Source: CSP1-5 sp964348275
GTDB taxonomy: Bacteria > Methylomirabilota > Methylomirabilia > Methylomirabilales > CSP1-5
DNA length: 16,300 nt
Reading direction: 5' to 3'
NCBI GenBank assembly: GCA_964348275.1
Contig: CAYGBT010000055.1
Span: 1-16,300 of the forward strand
Shown here: one piece after another, positions 6,784-14,400 of the stretch
Layout: each line of letters begins with the position of its first letter
Numbering within the stretch: position 1 is the first letter of the stretch
Made by a program: the position numbers and the translations under genes
The notes under the pieces: model-generated
The model's input: the letters and a program-made list of their open reading frames with translations, nothing else
The model's database searches: none
Told to the model about the DNA's origin: nothing

Positions 6784-8154
6784 TCAGCCCTCTCTTTCCT
6801 GTCCCAGGGTGATCTCAGATACGTCCCGCTCGAAGAAGAGCTCAACCGTCCAGTCGAGGACAACCCGTAAGCGGGCCACGAGGGTGGGCAGCTTGAGCAT
6901 ATAAATCGTCTTCCACAAAAACCAGGCCGGGAACCCGACGAGCTTAATCCCCCGGAGGTCGGCGACTGCGGTCCGCCGGCTGAGGGGGACCATCTCTCCT
7001 AACACGCGGAACCGGAACGGTCTTTTTTTCTGGCCGGTGAGTTCCGCTTCCAGTATCGCTGCAAGAGCCCATGCTTGGCGAACAGCGACCTGGGCTGTCG
7101 CCACATAGGGAGCTCCGGTATGGGGATCAGTCTGGGCCGCGTTATCACCCAACGCGTACACGTCACGCACCCCTTCGGCCTCGAAGAATTCATTCACCTT
7201 CAAGCGATTATCCCGTTCCTTAGCGATGGGGAGATTCGCGACCACGGGGCTGACCCGCGTTCCGGCAGTCCAAATGACACAGCGGCTCGCAATGGTTCTG
7301 CCATCCGTAAGGGTGAGTCCGTCCGCTGACACCGCCGCGGCCCGGGTCCTCTCGACCTCGATCCCCCGAACAAGCAGTTGATCCTGCGCGTAAGCCGCAA
7401 GGTTTGTGGCTGTCTGGGGGAGAACGGTGCTCCCGACCAGAACGAGGCGGATGCTCTCACGGCGAATAGACGGGTAGTGGGGGAGGAGAATTCCTCGCGC
7501 TAGCTCCTCGATGGCCGCCATGAGCTCGGTCCCCGCGTGCCCCGCCCCTACGACAACGAAGGTAAGAAATTGCCGCTGGACCCACGGATCATCATTCAGG
7601 GCGGCCGTTTCGAAGAGGTTAATCACGCGATTGCGAATGCGCATGGTGTCCCCTGCCTCCTTGAAGGGCAGGGCGTATTCTACCGCCCCGGGGGCGATGT
7701 CCATATTGGGAGTGGCACCCAGGGAGAGCACCAGTTTGTCATAGTGGACGCGTTGGCGGACTGGAGAGCGTCGGTGGCGGACGATCACGCGACGCCGATC
7801 GAGATCGATGGCTTCGACCGACATTTCTCCAAACTCGACACCCCATTTCCCGCATAGGGGCCGGATGGGATAGAGGACGTGACGGGTTTCGACCGCTCCC
7901 GTGGCGGCCTCGGCCAGCATCGGGGTAAACAAGAAGAAGTTCTGCTCGCTCACGAGGGTGATGTGGACCGGCAAGATCCCGGCGGTCCGCTTGGCCAATT
8001 CCAAGGCGGTGGTCACACCTGCAAAGCCGCCGCCCAGGATGACAATGCGGGGTGCCAGCGAGGTTGAGGGCCGCGCCAAAACGCGGCCGCCGATCGGAAG
8101 GAGGGCACCTTCCTGTTGCATCTTCGAGGCCATTTGCGATTCCGTGGTTTTCAT
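6784..8154 (-). CDS. ndh: Type II NADH:quinone oxidoreductase (NDH-2-like)
   Basis: A 456-residue flavoprotein that would pass electrons from NAD(P)H to quinone at the inner face of the membrane without pumping protons. The FAD Rossmann motif is VILGGGFAGV (38-47), the NAD(P)H motif is VVVGAGHAGTE (200-210), and the second FAD segment is VYALGDNAA (332-340). The quinone-site stretch AQVAVRQ is at 354-360. The C-terminus WFLWKTIYMLKL...RLRVVLDWTVELFFERD matches the membrane-anchoring amphipathic helices of NDH-2, and the length is typical. A leader of about 34 residues precedes the Rossmann fold, so a later start is possible, but 8154 has a modest GGTGAG site. It follows the propeller gene after 14 bases. 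Its place among glycan genes is odd and suggests either a housekeeping passenger or a redox step linked to the DoxD-like protein. Confidence 0.9.
   Translation of the reverse strand: MKTTESQMASKMQQEGALLPIGGRVLARPSTSLAPRIVILGGGFAGVTTALELAKRTAGILPVHITLVSEQNFFLFTPMLAEAATGAVETRHVLYPIRPLCGKWGVEFGEMSVEAIDLDRRRVIVRHRRSPVRQRVHYDKLVLSLGATPNMDIAPGAVEYALPFKEAGDTMRIRNRVINLFETAALNDDPWVQRQFLTFVVVGAGHAGTELMAAIEELARGILLPHYPSIRRESIRLVLVGSTVLPQTATNLAAYAQDQLLVRGIEVERTRAAAVSADGLTLTDGRTIASRCVIWTAGTRVSPVVANLPIAKERDNRLKVNEFFEAEGVRDVYALGDNAAQTDPHTGAPYVATAQVAVRQAWALAAILEAELTGQKKRPFRFRVLGEMVPLSRRTAVADLRGIKLVGFPAWFLWKTIYMLKLPTLVARLRVVLDWTVELFFERDVSEITLGQEREG
6788..6795 (-). promoter_or_regulatory. Ribosome binding site fixing the HD-GYP start
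   Basis: AGAGAGGG lies five bases before ATG 6782, inside the last codons of the NADH dehydrogenase gene. It supports the shorter start over 6863. Confidence 0.65.
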
Positions 8155-8168
8155 TCTTCACTCACCGT

Positions 8169-9830
8169 TCACCGGCCCACGTTGAAGGTTCCGCCGTCGA
8201 TTTTCCCTCGGCAGTCCTGGCCACGATATTCCCCGCTGAGCTTGGCCCCCGCGATCGCTACCGTCCCTTCGCCACTCCCGGGACATTTCTTCGAGATCGA
8301 CCGGATAACGAAGGTACCCCGGTTCCCCTCCACCTTTCCCTCCAGGGAACCTTTGATGCCTCCCTGAAGTTTCACAATTCCATGAATCTCCGCCCCGCTC
8401 TGCACAAGCACGAGCGTCATTCGTCCTGCACTCCCGGGGTCGCGGAACTTGCCGTACCACATCCCGGTCAGCGGGCCCTGCGACGATTTTCCCCTCTTGG
8501 TGTCGTGAATGGCATATGCCTTTCCGTCCATCGACGCGGCGTACAGTGTTCCGTCAGACCCAAGGGCGGCGGAGGAGATCAAGGTTCCCTGTGTGGTGAA
8601 CTTCCACAGAGGTTTTGCCCACTCCCCGGACTCCGGCGGCCGGACGGCATGCAGGGTCCCTTTTTCGTCGCCGATGTAAACCGTCCCGTCCCTCGAAAGC
8701 AAGGGGGACGACTGGATGCCCGGTCCCAGGTTGTAGCGCCACAGAACCTTAGAACCGCTCCCGAAGAATCCTTTGGACTCGCGAATGGCGTAGAGGACCC
8801 CATTCTTTCCCCCAAAGTAGATTGTCCGGTCCGCTCCGATGGCCGCCGATGAAAAAATTGCAAAGGTCCGGTACCCGGACTTGGCAACCCCGTCGAAGGT
8901 CCACTGCACCTTTCCCGCTTGAGTATCGAGGGCGTACAGAATCCCGTCGTTTCCGCCAATGTACAGCGTTCCCGCTTCGTCGATGGCGGGGGCATTCTCG
9001 AACCCACCCTTGTCATCCCGCGCCCCCGAGTGAAAGGTCCACCGGACCTTGACCGGTTCTTCTGCCTGCTTGGGCGGCTCGAGGGCGTAGACCGTGCCAT
9101 CCATCGAAGCTACATAGACGATCCCGTCAGCGTCGACGGCCGGAGAGGTGATGAGGGTTCCCTGTGTTTGGAATCGCCACCTCACCCTCGGTCCTTTGCC
9201 GTCGCGGGGCGGCGTCACCCCATAGTAAGCCCAGTCGTCGGCACCGATGACGAGGGTTCCGTCAGGGGTGAAGGTCGGCGAGGTCTGGATCGTGGTGCCG
9301 AGATTAAACGACCAGACCACTTCCGGCATGATCCCCTTGCGTGGGGCCCTCAGGGCATACACGTTTCCGTCCTTGGCACCGAAATAGACAATCCCCTGCC
9401 GGTCGATGTAGGGGGTGGAATAGATCGCGAATGTATCAAACTCGGTGGGGAAGGCCCAGCGAATGTCTCCATTCTCGGGGTCGAGCGCGTAAAGGATACC
9501 GTTGTTCGATCCGAGGTATACGGTGCCGTCGGGACCGATCACGGGGTCCGTCTCGATCCCCCCTTCCTTGTCGCGCCTGCCGGTCGAGAAAGTCCACTTC
9601 AATCGGTTCGAGCCAGGCCCGGTATAGGCACTTCGACCGGTGTGTGTCTTATCACCGCGGTACTTGGGCCACGGGGAATCGGCCAGTGTGGGGAGGAGCA
9701 GTTGACTCGCCTGTGCCGCAGCGCCTGAAGCGTGGGCAGCTGGGCCCGAAAGGACGAGGGTCCAGGACATAACGACACCGAGCGGCCAGAGGCTCCATCC
9801 CCCCGTAACCCTCCATTGCCTCGGCCTCAT
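8169..9830 (-). CDS. Exported PQQ-type eight-blade beta-propeller protein with C-terminal domain
   Basis: A 553-residue protein with a Sec signal peptide (hydrophobic core about 14-30, probable cleavage near AHASG at 32-36). The opening WPKYRGDKTHTGRSAYTGP (54-72) is typical of PQQ-like propeller proteins. Eight repeats of the form 'DGTVY.GS.DG.LYAL......WTF' follow (about 76-443), built from a four-blade unit present twice. A C-terminal domain (about 452-553) is rich in beta-strand and glycine, with only two cysteines (516 and 540), likely a disulfide. I see no dehydrogenase active site, so it is more likely a scaffold or binding protein than an enzyme. Its start is fixed by AAAGGAGG (9839-9846), and its ATG overlaps the upstream stop as ATGA. 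Confidence 0.88.
   Translation of the reverse strand: MRPRQWRVTGGWSLWPLGVVMSWTLVLSGPAAHASGAAAQASQLLLPTLADSPWPKYRGDKTHTGRSAYTGPGSNRLKWTFSTGRRDKEGGIETDPVIGPDGTVYLGSNNGILYALDPENGDIRWAFPTEFDTFAIYSTPYIDRQGIVYFGAKDGNVYALRAPRKGIMPEVVWSFNLGTTIQTSPTFTPDGTLVIGADDWAYYGVTPPRDGKGPRVRWRFQTQGTLITSPAVDADGIVYVASMDGTVYALEPPKQAEEPVKVRWTFHSGARDDKGGFENAPAIDEAGTLYIGGNDGILYALDTQAGKVQWTFDGVAKSGYRTFAIFSSAAIGADRTIYFGGKNGVLYAIRESKGFFGSGSKVLWRYNLGPGIQSSPLLSRDGTVYIGDEKGTLHAVRPPESGEWAKPLWKFTTQGTLISSAALGSDGTLYAASMDGKAYAIHDTKRGKSSQGPLTGMWYGKFRDPGSAGRMTLVLVQSGAEIHGIVKLQGGIKGSLEGKVEGNRGTFVIRSISKKCPGSGEGTVAIAGAKLSGEYRGQDCRGKIDGGTFNVGR
8502..9047 (-). repeat. Four-blade propeller unit, copy 2
   Basis: Residues 262-443. The matching landmarks are WTFHSGARDDKGG, DGILYALD, TFAI, YFGGKNG, NLGPGIQSSP, TQGTLISSA and ASMDGKAYAI. 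The growing offset from copy 1 (185, 189, 191) reflects small insertions in copy 2. Confidence 0.85.
9069..9605 (-). repeat. Four-blade propeller unit, copy 1
   Basis: Residues 76-254 of the exported propeller. The order of landmarks (WTF.TG.RDKEGG, NGILYALD, TFAI, YFGAKDG, NLG.TIQTSP, TQGTLITSP, ASMDG.VYAL) recurs in the same order about 185-191 residues later in copy 2. The repeat is clear in protein and partly visible in DNA. Confidence 0.85.
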
Positions 9831-11449
9831 CCTATGGGCCTCCTTTCCACGGGGACGACGACTGGGGTGATTTGCTGGTGCTCTTCCATAAATGTTGCCA
9901 CACGGCTCTCGCCTTCCTCATCCCCGTCACGGGAAGCGCTGATGACTTTGGGATTTTTCACGACACTCAACGCGGTCTCCCAAAGGCTCAGGAATGCCAC
10001 GGAAGCGAATCCGATGGTGTACAGGAGGAGGAAGGGATCGACGATTCTGCCCCGCTGGATGAAAAGGGAAACACCATACATACAGTACAGCGCGACGAGG
10101 ACCTCGACGAGGCTCAACCAGGGTATGGGGGGGCGGTATCGCTTGCCCACCCATGTGTCCGAACGTTTTTCGATCCGGAATTTCGGGGTTCGCACGAAGG
10201 CTCCGTCGACGTTTAAGAGGGCTTCCAGGATGGCCTTGGTATTGTTCAGGGCAATTCCGGTCCCTAGGATGAGGAGGGACGGAAAGTACCGAAGGCGTCG
10301 CTTCCAGTCGGGATAGAGATTCCGTTGGGCGTACAAGTACATGCTTGATGGCCCAAAGGTCGCCACCGAAAAAAAAGCGGCTGCCGCAAAGAGGTGCTCC
10401 CTGACGGCGAAGAATCCGTCGAACCAGAGCAGGAGTGGCGAGCTCATGGCGACGAGGAGCATGAGGGGATGGACCATGTAGTTGGTGAGGTGAAAGATCC
10501 CTTGATACTTTGTGAAGAATGGGACGTCGGCCTTCAAGATCCGGGGGATGAGTTTTATGGCGGTTTGGATCGACCCCTTGGCCCAGCGGTGTTGCTGGCT
10601 CTTAGCGGCGGACATCTGGACCGGGACCTCGGCCGGGCAGACGACCTGCGGCAAAAATTTCATCCGCCACCCCTTGAGCTGGGCCCGATAGCTCAGATCC
10701 AGATCCTCCGTGAGGGTGTCCGCGTGCCACCCACCCGCGTCGTCGATGGCCTGCCGCCGCCAGATCCCCGCGGTGCCATTGAAGTTCATGAAGAGCCCAG
10801 ACCAACACCGGGCTCCCTGCTCCACCCAGAAGTGGCCGTCGATCCCAAAGCTCTGGGCCAAGGTGAGAAAGGAGTAATCTCGATTGATGTGGCCCCAACG
10901 GACCTGGACCATGGCCATGGCGGGATCCTGGAAGAAGGGGAGCGTCTTGGTGAGGAAGTCCGGGTTGGGCATGAAGTCGGCGTCGAAGATGGCAATGAAC
11001 TCTCCTCGGGCGACCTCAAGCCCCTCCTTTAAGGCGCCGGCCTTGTATCCAGTCCTCTTGACACGATGGAGAAGCGTGATGTCCAAACCGGCTCGACGGT
11101 AGCCATCGATGAGGGGACGGGCGATGGCCGTTGTTTCATCCGTAGAGTCGTCCAAAACCTGAATCTCGAGCCGGTCCCTCGGATAGTTCAACCGTACGAC
11201 CGCGTCGATCAGCCGCTGGATGACGTATCGCTCGTTGTAGATCGGCAGTTGCACCGTGACCCGAGGGAGATGCTCGTTCGTGGTATCCCATGTCTTCCAG
11301 ACCTCTTCGTCGTGTTGCAACATCCTTGCTCTTGCGCGGCGTTGCAGGAAGATCATAACGTAGCAATTGATCCCATAGAGAAAGAGACAAAAGAGGGCAC
11401 CGAGGTATACGAGCAGCAAGATCACGACCGGAACGTTTGAGGGAATCAT
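9827..11449 (-). CDS. Processive family-2 glycosyltransferase, CslA/cellulose-synthase-like
   Basis: A 540-residue inner-membrane enzyme. One N-terminal membrane helix (about 8-30) leads to a cytoplasmic GT-A domain with DD (100-101), DAD (156-158), TEDLD (247-251) and QQHRW (285-289), the D,D,D,QxxRW set of processive beta-glycan synthases. Stretches such as VQLPIYNE, IQVLDDSTDET, GYKAGALKEGL and FNGTAGIWR resemble plant CslA (mannan synthase) and CslC more than BcsA. About five C-terminal membrane helices follow (about 326-490). There is no PilZ domain, so direct cyclic di-GMP control in cis is not expected. The start overlaps the GT-C gene as ATGA, with GGAGAAG a few bases upstream. It probably makes and extrudes a beta-linked polysaccharide or glycolipid; the donor sugar cannot be read from sequence. 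Confidence 0.92.
   Translation of the reverse strand: MIPSNVPVVILLLVYLGALFCLFLYGINCYVMIFLQRRARARMLQHDEEVWKTWDTTNEHLPRVTVQLPIYNERYVIQRLIDAVVRLNYPRDRLEIQVLDDSTDETTAIARPLIDGYRRAGLDITLLHRVKRTGYKAGALKEGLEVARGEFIAIFDADFMPNPDFLTKTLPFFQDPAMAMVQVRWGHINRDYSFLTLAQSFGIDGHFWVEQGARCWSGLFMNFNGTAGIWRRQAIDDAGGWHADTLTEDLDLSYRAQLKGWRMKFLPQVVCPAEVPVQMSAAKSQQHRWAKGSIQTAIKLIPRILKADVPFFTKYQGIFHLTNYMVHPLMLLVAMSSPLLLWFDGFFAVREHLFAAAAFFSVATFGPSSMYLYAQRNLYPDWKRRLRYFPSLLILGTGIALNNTKAILEALLNVDGAFVRTPKFRIEKRSDTWVGKRYRPPIPWLSLVEVLVALYCMYGVSLFIQRGRIVDPFLLLYTIGFASVAFLSLWETALSVVKNPKVISASRDGDEEGESRVATFMEEHQQITPVVVPVERRPIG
9839..9846 (-). promoter_or_regulatory. Strong ribosome binding site of the exported propeller
   Basis: AAAGGAGG, a near-perfect Shine-Dalgarno, lies eight bases before ATG 9830, inside the end of the CslA-like gene. 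This suggests high expression of the propeller. Confidence 0.75.
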
Positions 11450-12816
11450 TGCGACTTCTCCATCGCAAGGGTCATGGCCTCATCGGGAACAGCCCCCGGG
11501 GAGCGGAACCGGATGGTTTGGATGCCAAGGAGTACGTACAGAGGAATAAATTCCACGAGTCGAATGCCCAGGGGAACATCCGGGAACGACTCGCTGTATT
11601 TGAGGTACGAGAGCATGATGGCCCCACTGAAATACAGCCAACCCCATGTCGGATAAATGCAGAGGAAGGGGAGGATCCAGATCAGGTACCACGGATGAAA
11701 GCTCGTCGGCAGCAGAAGCAGATACGCACTGACCATCAGGTATCCACGCCAGGCGACATCATCGTCTTGCCGTTTGAAAGCCACGTAGCTGGCCACGACG
11801 CCGAGAAGGCCCGTCAGGAGGTACATGGCAGTCAGGCGCGGGGATGCGGTGATCGGAACCAGAGCGAGGGTGAGAAAGTACCGGAGTCCAACGTTAAAGT
11901 CCTCCCAAGGGCCAAAGTACGAAGGAAGAAATCCCAGGACCTTTTCTCCTGCACCATAAAGATAAAGGAGGTACCCGAGCAGGACTGTGGCCCCAAAGGC
12001 GAGGGGGAAAAGCCTGTCTCGTCTCTTGTACAGGGCGGGGACGAGGACTGCCGGGTAGAGTTTGATCAGGGTAGCCATCCCGATCGCCGCTCCGGAGAGG
12101 AGTGGCTTTTCGTCCATTCTGGCCAGAAGGGCGAGAAGAATGAAAGGGAGCATCAGGGCCTCCAGATGGCCGCTTCCGGCAAATTCAAAGACCACGAGCG
12201 GAGACCACGCGTAGAGGAGCACTCGATCTGAACGGACTCCGGTCTTCTTCAAGAGACGAATGATGAGGAGGATGGTCCCGATGTCGAACAGGATCATGAT
12301 CCCCTTCAAGCCGGCAATACTGTCGGGCAAGATTATGGCGTGTAAGGCGAAAAGCATCTGCGCCCCGGGCGGATAGACGGTGGGAGCCTCTGGTCGATTG
12401 ATGTGGGGAAAAATTGCCTCATCCCTGAGATGGGCCAATTCCTGAGCCGAGGGGGGATACACGTAGGGGTTGATCCCGGCTGTCTGGACCCGCCCGTCCC
12501 AGATATACCGATACAGATCGCTGGAGAGAACGAGGGGGGAAAAGAGGAGAGCGACGCGGAATAGAATGGCGAATCCTACGATCAGACCAAGAAAGGTCGG
12601 CCCGCGATGCTGCCTGAGGATGGCGGCAACCGCAACCCCGTACAGGGCGAACAAGAGGATATACAAATAGGGGTAAGCGGCAAGCCTCCCTCCTTGCGGG
12701 CCGATGATATCGACACGTTTCAAGAAGGGAACAATGCCGAAATTCAGGACGTAAAGAAGCGCCGAAACGCTGCCCGCCCCCATCAGCAGAAGAAAGGTGC
12801 GACTCCTCCAGCCCAT
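11446..12816 (-). CDS. GT-C type integral-membrane glycosyltransferase (GT87/MptB-like)
   Basis: A 456-residue protein with about ten or more hydrophobic segments. The loop after the second or third segment reads SSDLYRYIWDGRVQTAGINP (98-117), whose Asp100 corresponds to the catalytic acid of GT-C enzymes such as GT87 and polyprenyl-phosphomannose-dependent mannosyltransferases. YPPGAQ (148-153) and EFAGSGHLEA (211-220) are also typical. These enzymes take sugars from a polyprenyl phosphate carrier on the outer face of the membrane. The GT2 enzyme at 15398-16078 could supply that donor, which is inference. The ATG at 12816 is preferred to a GTG at 12822 because the latter falls inside the GAGGAGG ribosome site. 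The gene follows the DoxD-like gene after 10 bases. Confidence 0.82.
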   Translation of the reverse strand: MGWRSRTFLLLMGAGSVSALLYVLNFGIVPFLKRVDIIGPQGGRLAAYPYLYILLFALYGVAVAAILRQHRGPTFLGLIVGFAILFRVALLFSPLVLSSDLYRYIWDGRVQTAGINPYVYPPSAQELAHLRDEAIFPHINRPEAPTVYPPGAQMLFALHAIILPDSIAGLKGIMILFDIGTILLIIRLLKKTGVRSDRVLLYAWSPLVVFEFAGSGHLEALMLPFILLALLARMDEKPLLSGAAIGMATLIKLYPAVLVPALYKRRDRLFPLAFGATVLLGYLLYLYGAGEKVLGFLPSYFGPWEDFNVGLRYFLTLALVPITASPRLTAMYLLTGLLGVVASYVAFKRQDDDVAWRGYLMVSAYLLLLPTSFHPWYLIWILPFLCIYPTWGWLYFSGAIMLSYLKYSESFPDVPLGIRLVEFIPLYVLLGIQTIRFRSPGAVPDEAMTLAMEKSQ

Positions 12817-12821
12817 CAACA

Positions 12822-12828
12822 CCTCCTC
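12822..12828 (-). promoter_or_regulatory. Ribosome binding site fixing the GT-C start
   Basis: GAGGAGG lies five bases before ATG 12816 and overlaps the DoxD-like gene's stop. It rules out the GTG at 12822 as start. Confidence 0.7.
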
Positions 12829-13360
12829 AGATGAGCCAAAGGAACAGCCGTCCGACTCCCGTCTGCCGCCTCTCTGGTCGAGAAAGCCGGTTCCAGAGCA
12901 GTTGGTCTACGCCCAAGGTTCGTCCCGCCCTGCTGTGCGCAAACACCAAGTGTGGAGCGATGAGGAGGGGCCACACCCAGTACCACTCACCAGGCACCGA
13001 GTAGGCCCCCAACATGATGTTGAACTGGAACAGGGCTCCTCCAATTCCTCCGAGGACTGTGAAGAGTCCGAGGAGCAGGGAAAGCCCCAGGGACATTTCG
13101 GTTAAGAAAGTCAGATAGCCGAACATGTTAAAGTTGGGCAAGACGATGTCATGCAAGAAATTCTTATAGAACTCAAAGGTAGGATTCTTGATCTCCGTCC
13201 AGATAAACCCATAGAGCCATCCGAACCGTTGCCCGTCGTTAATGACCCAGGGAGCCTTTTGGAGGGCCATATCGAGCCAGAGAATGCCAAACATCATCCG
13301 AAAGAGTCCGAGGGACAGCGCAGAAACCTGCCGCATCGGCGATTCTGATCCAAAGCCCAT
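12827..13360 (-). CDS. DoxX/DoxD-like four-helix membrane protein
   Basis: A 177-residue membrane protein with about four helices. It has the DoxX/TQO small subunit layout: an early LGLFRMMFGILWLDMALQK helix, a long loop with aromatic residues, then a second helix with an FLTEMSLGLSLLLGL core, a third, and a fourth carrying the EWYWVWPLLIAPHLVFAHSRAGRTLGVD ending. DoxD is a subunit of thiosulfate:quinone oxidoreductase in archaea, but the family is broad and most bacterial members have unknown quinone-linked roles. No DoxA-like partner is seen here. The start at 13360 is fixed by AAGGAG (13368-13373), which overlaps the upstream gene's stop codon; a start at 13405 would run back into the radical SAM gene. 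Confidence 0.75.
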   Translation of the reverse strand: MGFGSESPMRQVSALSLGLFRMMFGILWLDMALQKAPWVINDGQRFGWLYGFIWTEIKNPTFEFYKNFLHDIVLPNFNMFGYLTFLTEMSLGLSLLLGLFTVLGGIGGALFQFNIMLGAYSVPGEWYWVWPLLIAPHLVFAHSRAGRTLGVDQLLWNRLSRPERRQTGVGRLFLWLI

Positions 13361-13367
13361 TGTTTTT

Positions 13368-13373
13368 CTCCTT
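13368..13373 (-). promoter_or_regulatory. Ribosome binding site fixing the DoxD-like start
   Basis: AAGGAG lies seven bases before ATG 13360 and overlaps the TAA stop of the radical SAM gene. Confidence 0.7.
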
Positions 13374-14379
13374 AAATGCTCCAGAGGAGTCCGCACCCCC
13401 GACATGGATCGGGCGGGACATCGCTTTCAAAGGTCTCTCGAAGTTTTTGGTACCGTTCTCCGTTCCAGATGTTCCCAAAATCCTCCGTGAAGGCATTGCC
13501 CAAGAGGGATCCCCGATAGTTTTTCGCCGAAAAAGGGGCGATGCAACAGGGGAGGACGTTGCCGTTCGCGGTAACGTAGCTCAGCGTCCATGGACGCTGG
13601 CAGCCGGACCAGGGACGTTTGCCCAGCTTCGTGCCTTTGAGACTCTCCAGGGGTGTGGTCAGGCCCGAGGCCTTGAAGGTGATCGGAAGGGTCCGCGCCA
13701 GCTCCTCGGCCTCCTCGATCAGTTGCGCTTCCCGCTCTTGGAGTGCTCGGTGAAGCGATTGGTCGGCCACCGCCATCCCGTGGCCATAATAGACGAGGCG
13801 CTGCACATGAACTTCCGGAACACCCATCTTGCCGGCGAGACGGACCAAGGCCGGAAGCTCGTCGAGATTGACCTTCATCGCGGTGAACCACAGAGATACC
13901 CGGGGCGTGTGTCGCGCGAGTTTCTTTTGCAGATCAAGTAGCTTCTCGACGTTCCGTATGACGCGGTCGAACTGGTCCACCCCGCGGATCTTCGCGTACG
14001 TTTCGCGGGTTGCACCGTCCATGGAGACCCGGAACTCATCCAAGCGGCTCTCGATGAGCTGGCGGGCGCGCTTCGGGGTCAAGCTGATGGCGTCGGAATT
14101 AAAGAGGACCGTTGCCCCCCTTGCCTTCAAGTACGCGACCATCTCGAAGATTTCTGGGTTTAGGAGCGGCTCGCCGATCCCGTGAAGAATCACCCTGTCC
14201 AGGACCGGGAACTGATCCACAATGCCTTTGAGCTCATACAAGGTCAGGTCCTTGGCGGGCTCCAAAGTCAAAAACGTCCGGATGCACGTTTGACACTCCG
14301 AATCGCACCGGTTGGTCGTTTCAAGATACAGGGTCCGAGGTAATTCCGGAACCACGAGAGGACGCTTCGGCTCGTTCAT
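13372..14379 (-). CDS. Radical SAM enzyme with short four-Cys auxiliary-cluster (Twitch-like) C-terminus
   Basis: A 335-residue protein. The N-terminal CDSECQTC (Cys25, Cys29, Cys32; CX3CX2C) binds the [4Fe-4S] cluster that splits S-adenosylmethionine. GIGEPLLNP (about 67-75) is the SAM-contact GGE-like motif, and FRVSMDGAT lies on a later strand. In the C-terminus Cys260, Cys278/279 and a terminal CRGC (326-329) could hold one auxiliary cluster, but the chain ends six residues later, so the full seven-Cys SPASM set is absent. Family members include peptide and sugar modifying enzymes. No room for a precursor peptide exists on either side (gaps of 11 and 21 bases). The start at 14379 has GGAGG at 14386-14390. 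Substrate unknown. Confidence 0.88.
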   Translation of the reverse strand: MNEPKRPLVVPELPRTLYLETTNRCDSECQTCIRTFLTLEPAKDLTLYELKGIVDQFPVLDRVILHGIGEPLLNPEIFEMVAYLKARGATVLFNSDAISLTPKRARQLIESRLDEFRVSMDGATRETYAKIRGVDQFDRVIRNVEKLLDLQKKLARHTPRVSLWFTAMKVNLDELPALVRLAGKMGVPEVHVQRLVYYGHGMAVADQSLHRALQEREAQLIEEAEELARTLPITFKASGLTTPLESLKGTKLGKRPWSGCQRPWTLSYVTANGNVLPCCIAPFSAKNYRGSLLGNAFTEDFGNIWNGERYQKLRETFESDVPPDPCRGCGLLWSI

Positions 14380-14400
14380 CTTGCTCCTCCAGACGAAGGG

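Noticed and set aside
8052..8852. 266-residue plus-strand frame across the NDH-2/propeller junction
   Set aside because: Overlaps two well-supported genes on the other strand and shows no domain.
8502..9605. CRISPR or tandem DNA repeat
   Set aside because: Periodicity is at the protein level from propeller blades, with diverged DNA and no spacer structure.
8919..9728. 269-residue plus-strand frame opposite the propeller gene
   Set aside because: It mirrors the repeated propeller DNA; repeats and GC-rich codons keep the opposite frame open. No family features or ribosome site seen.
11437..12231. 264-residue plus-strand frame opposite the GT-C gene
   Set aside because: Charged low-complexity translation, typical of the antisense of a hydrophobic membrane protein gene.
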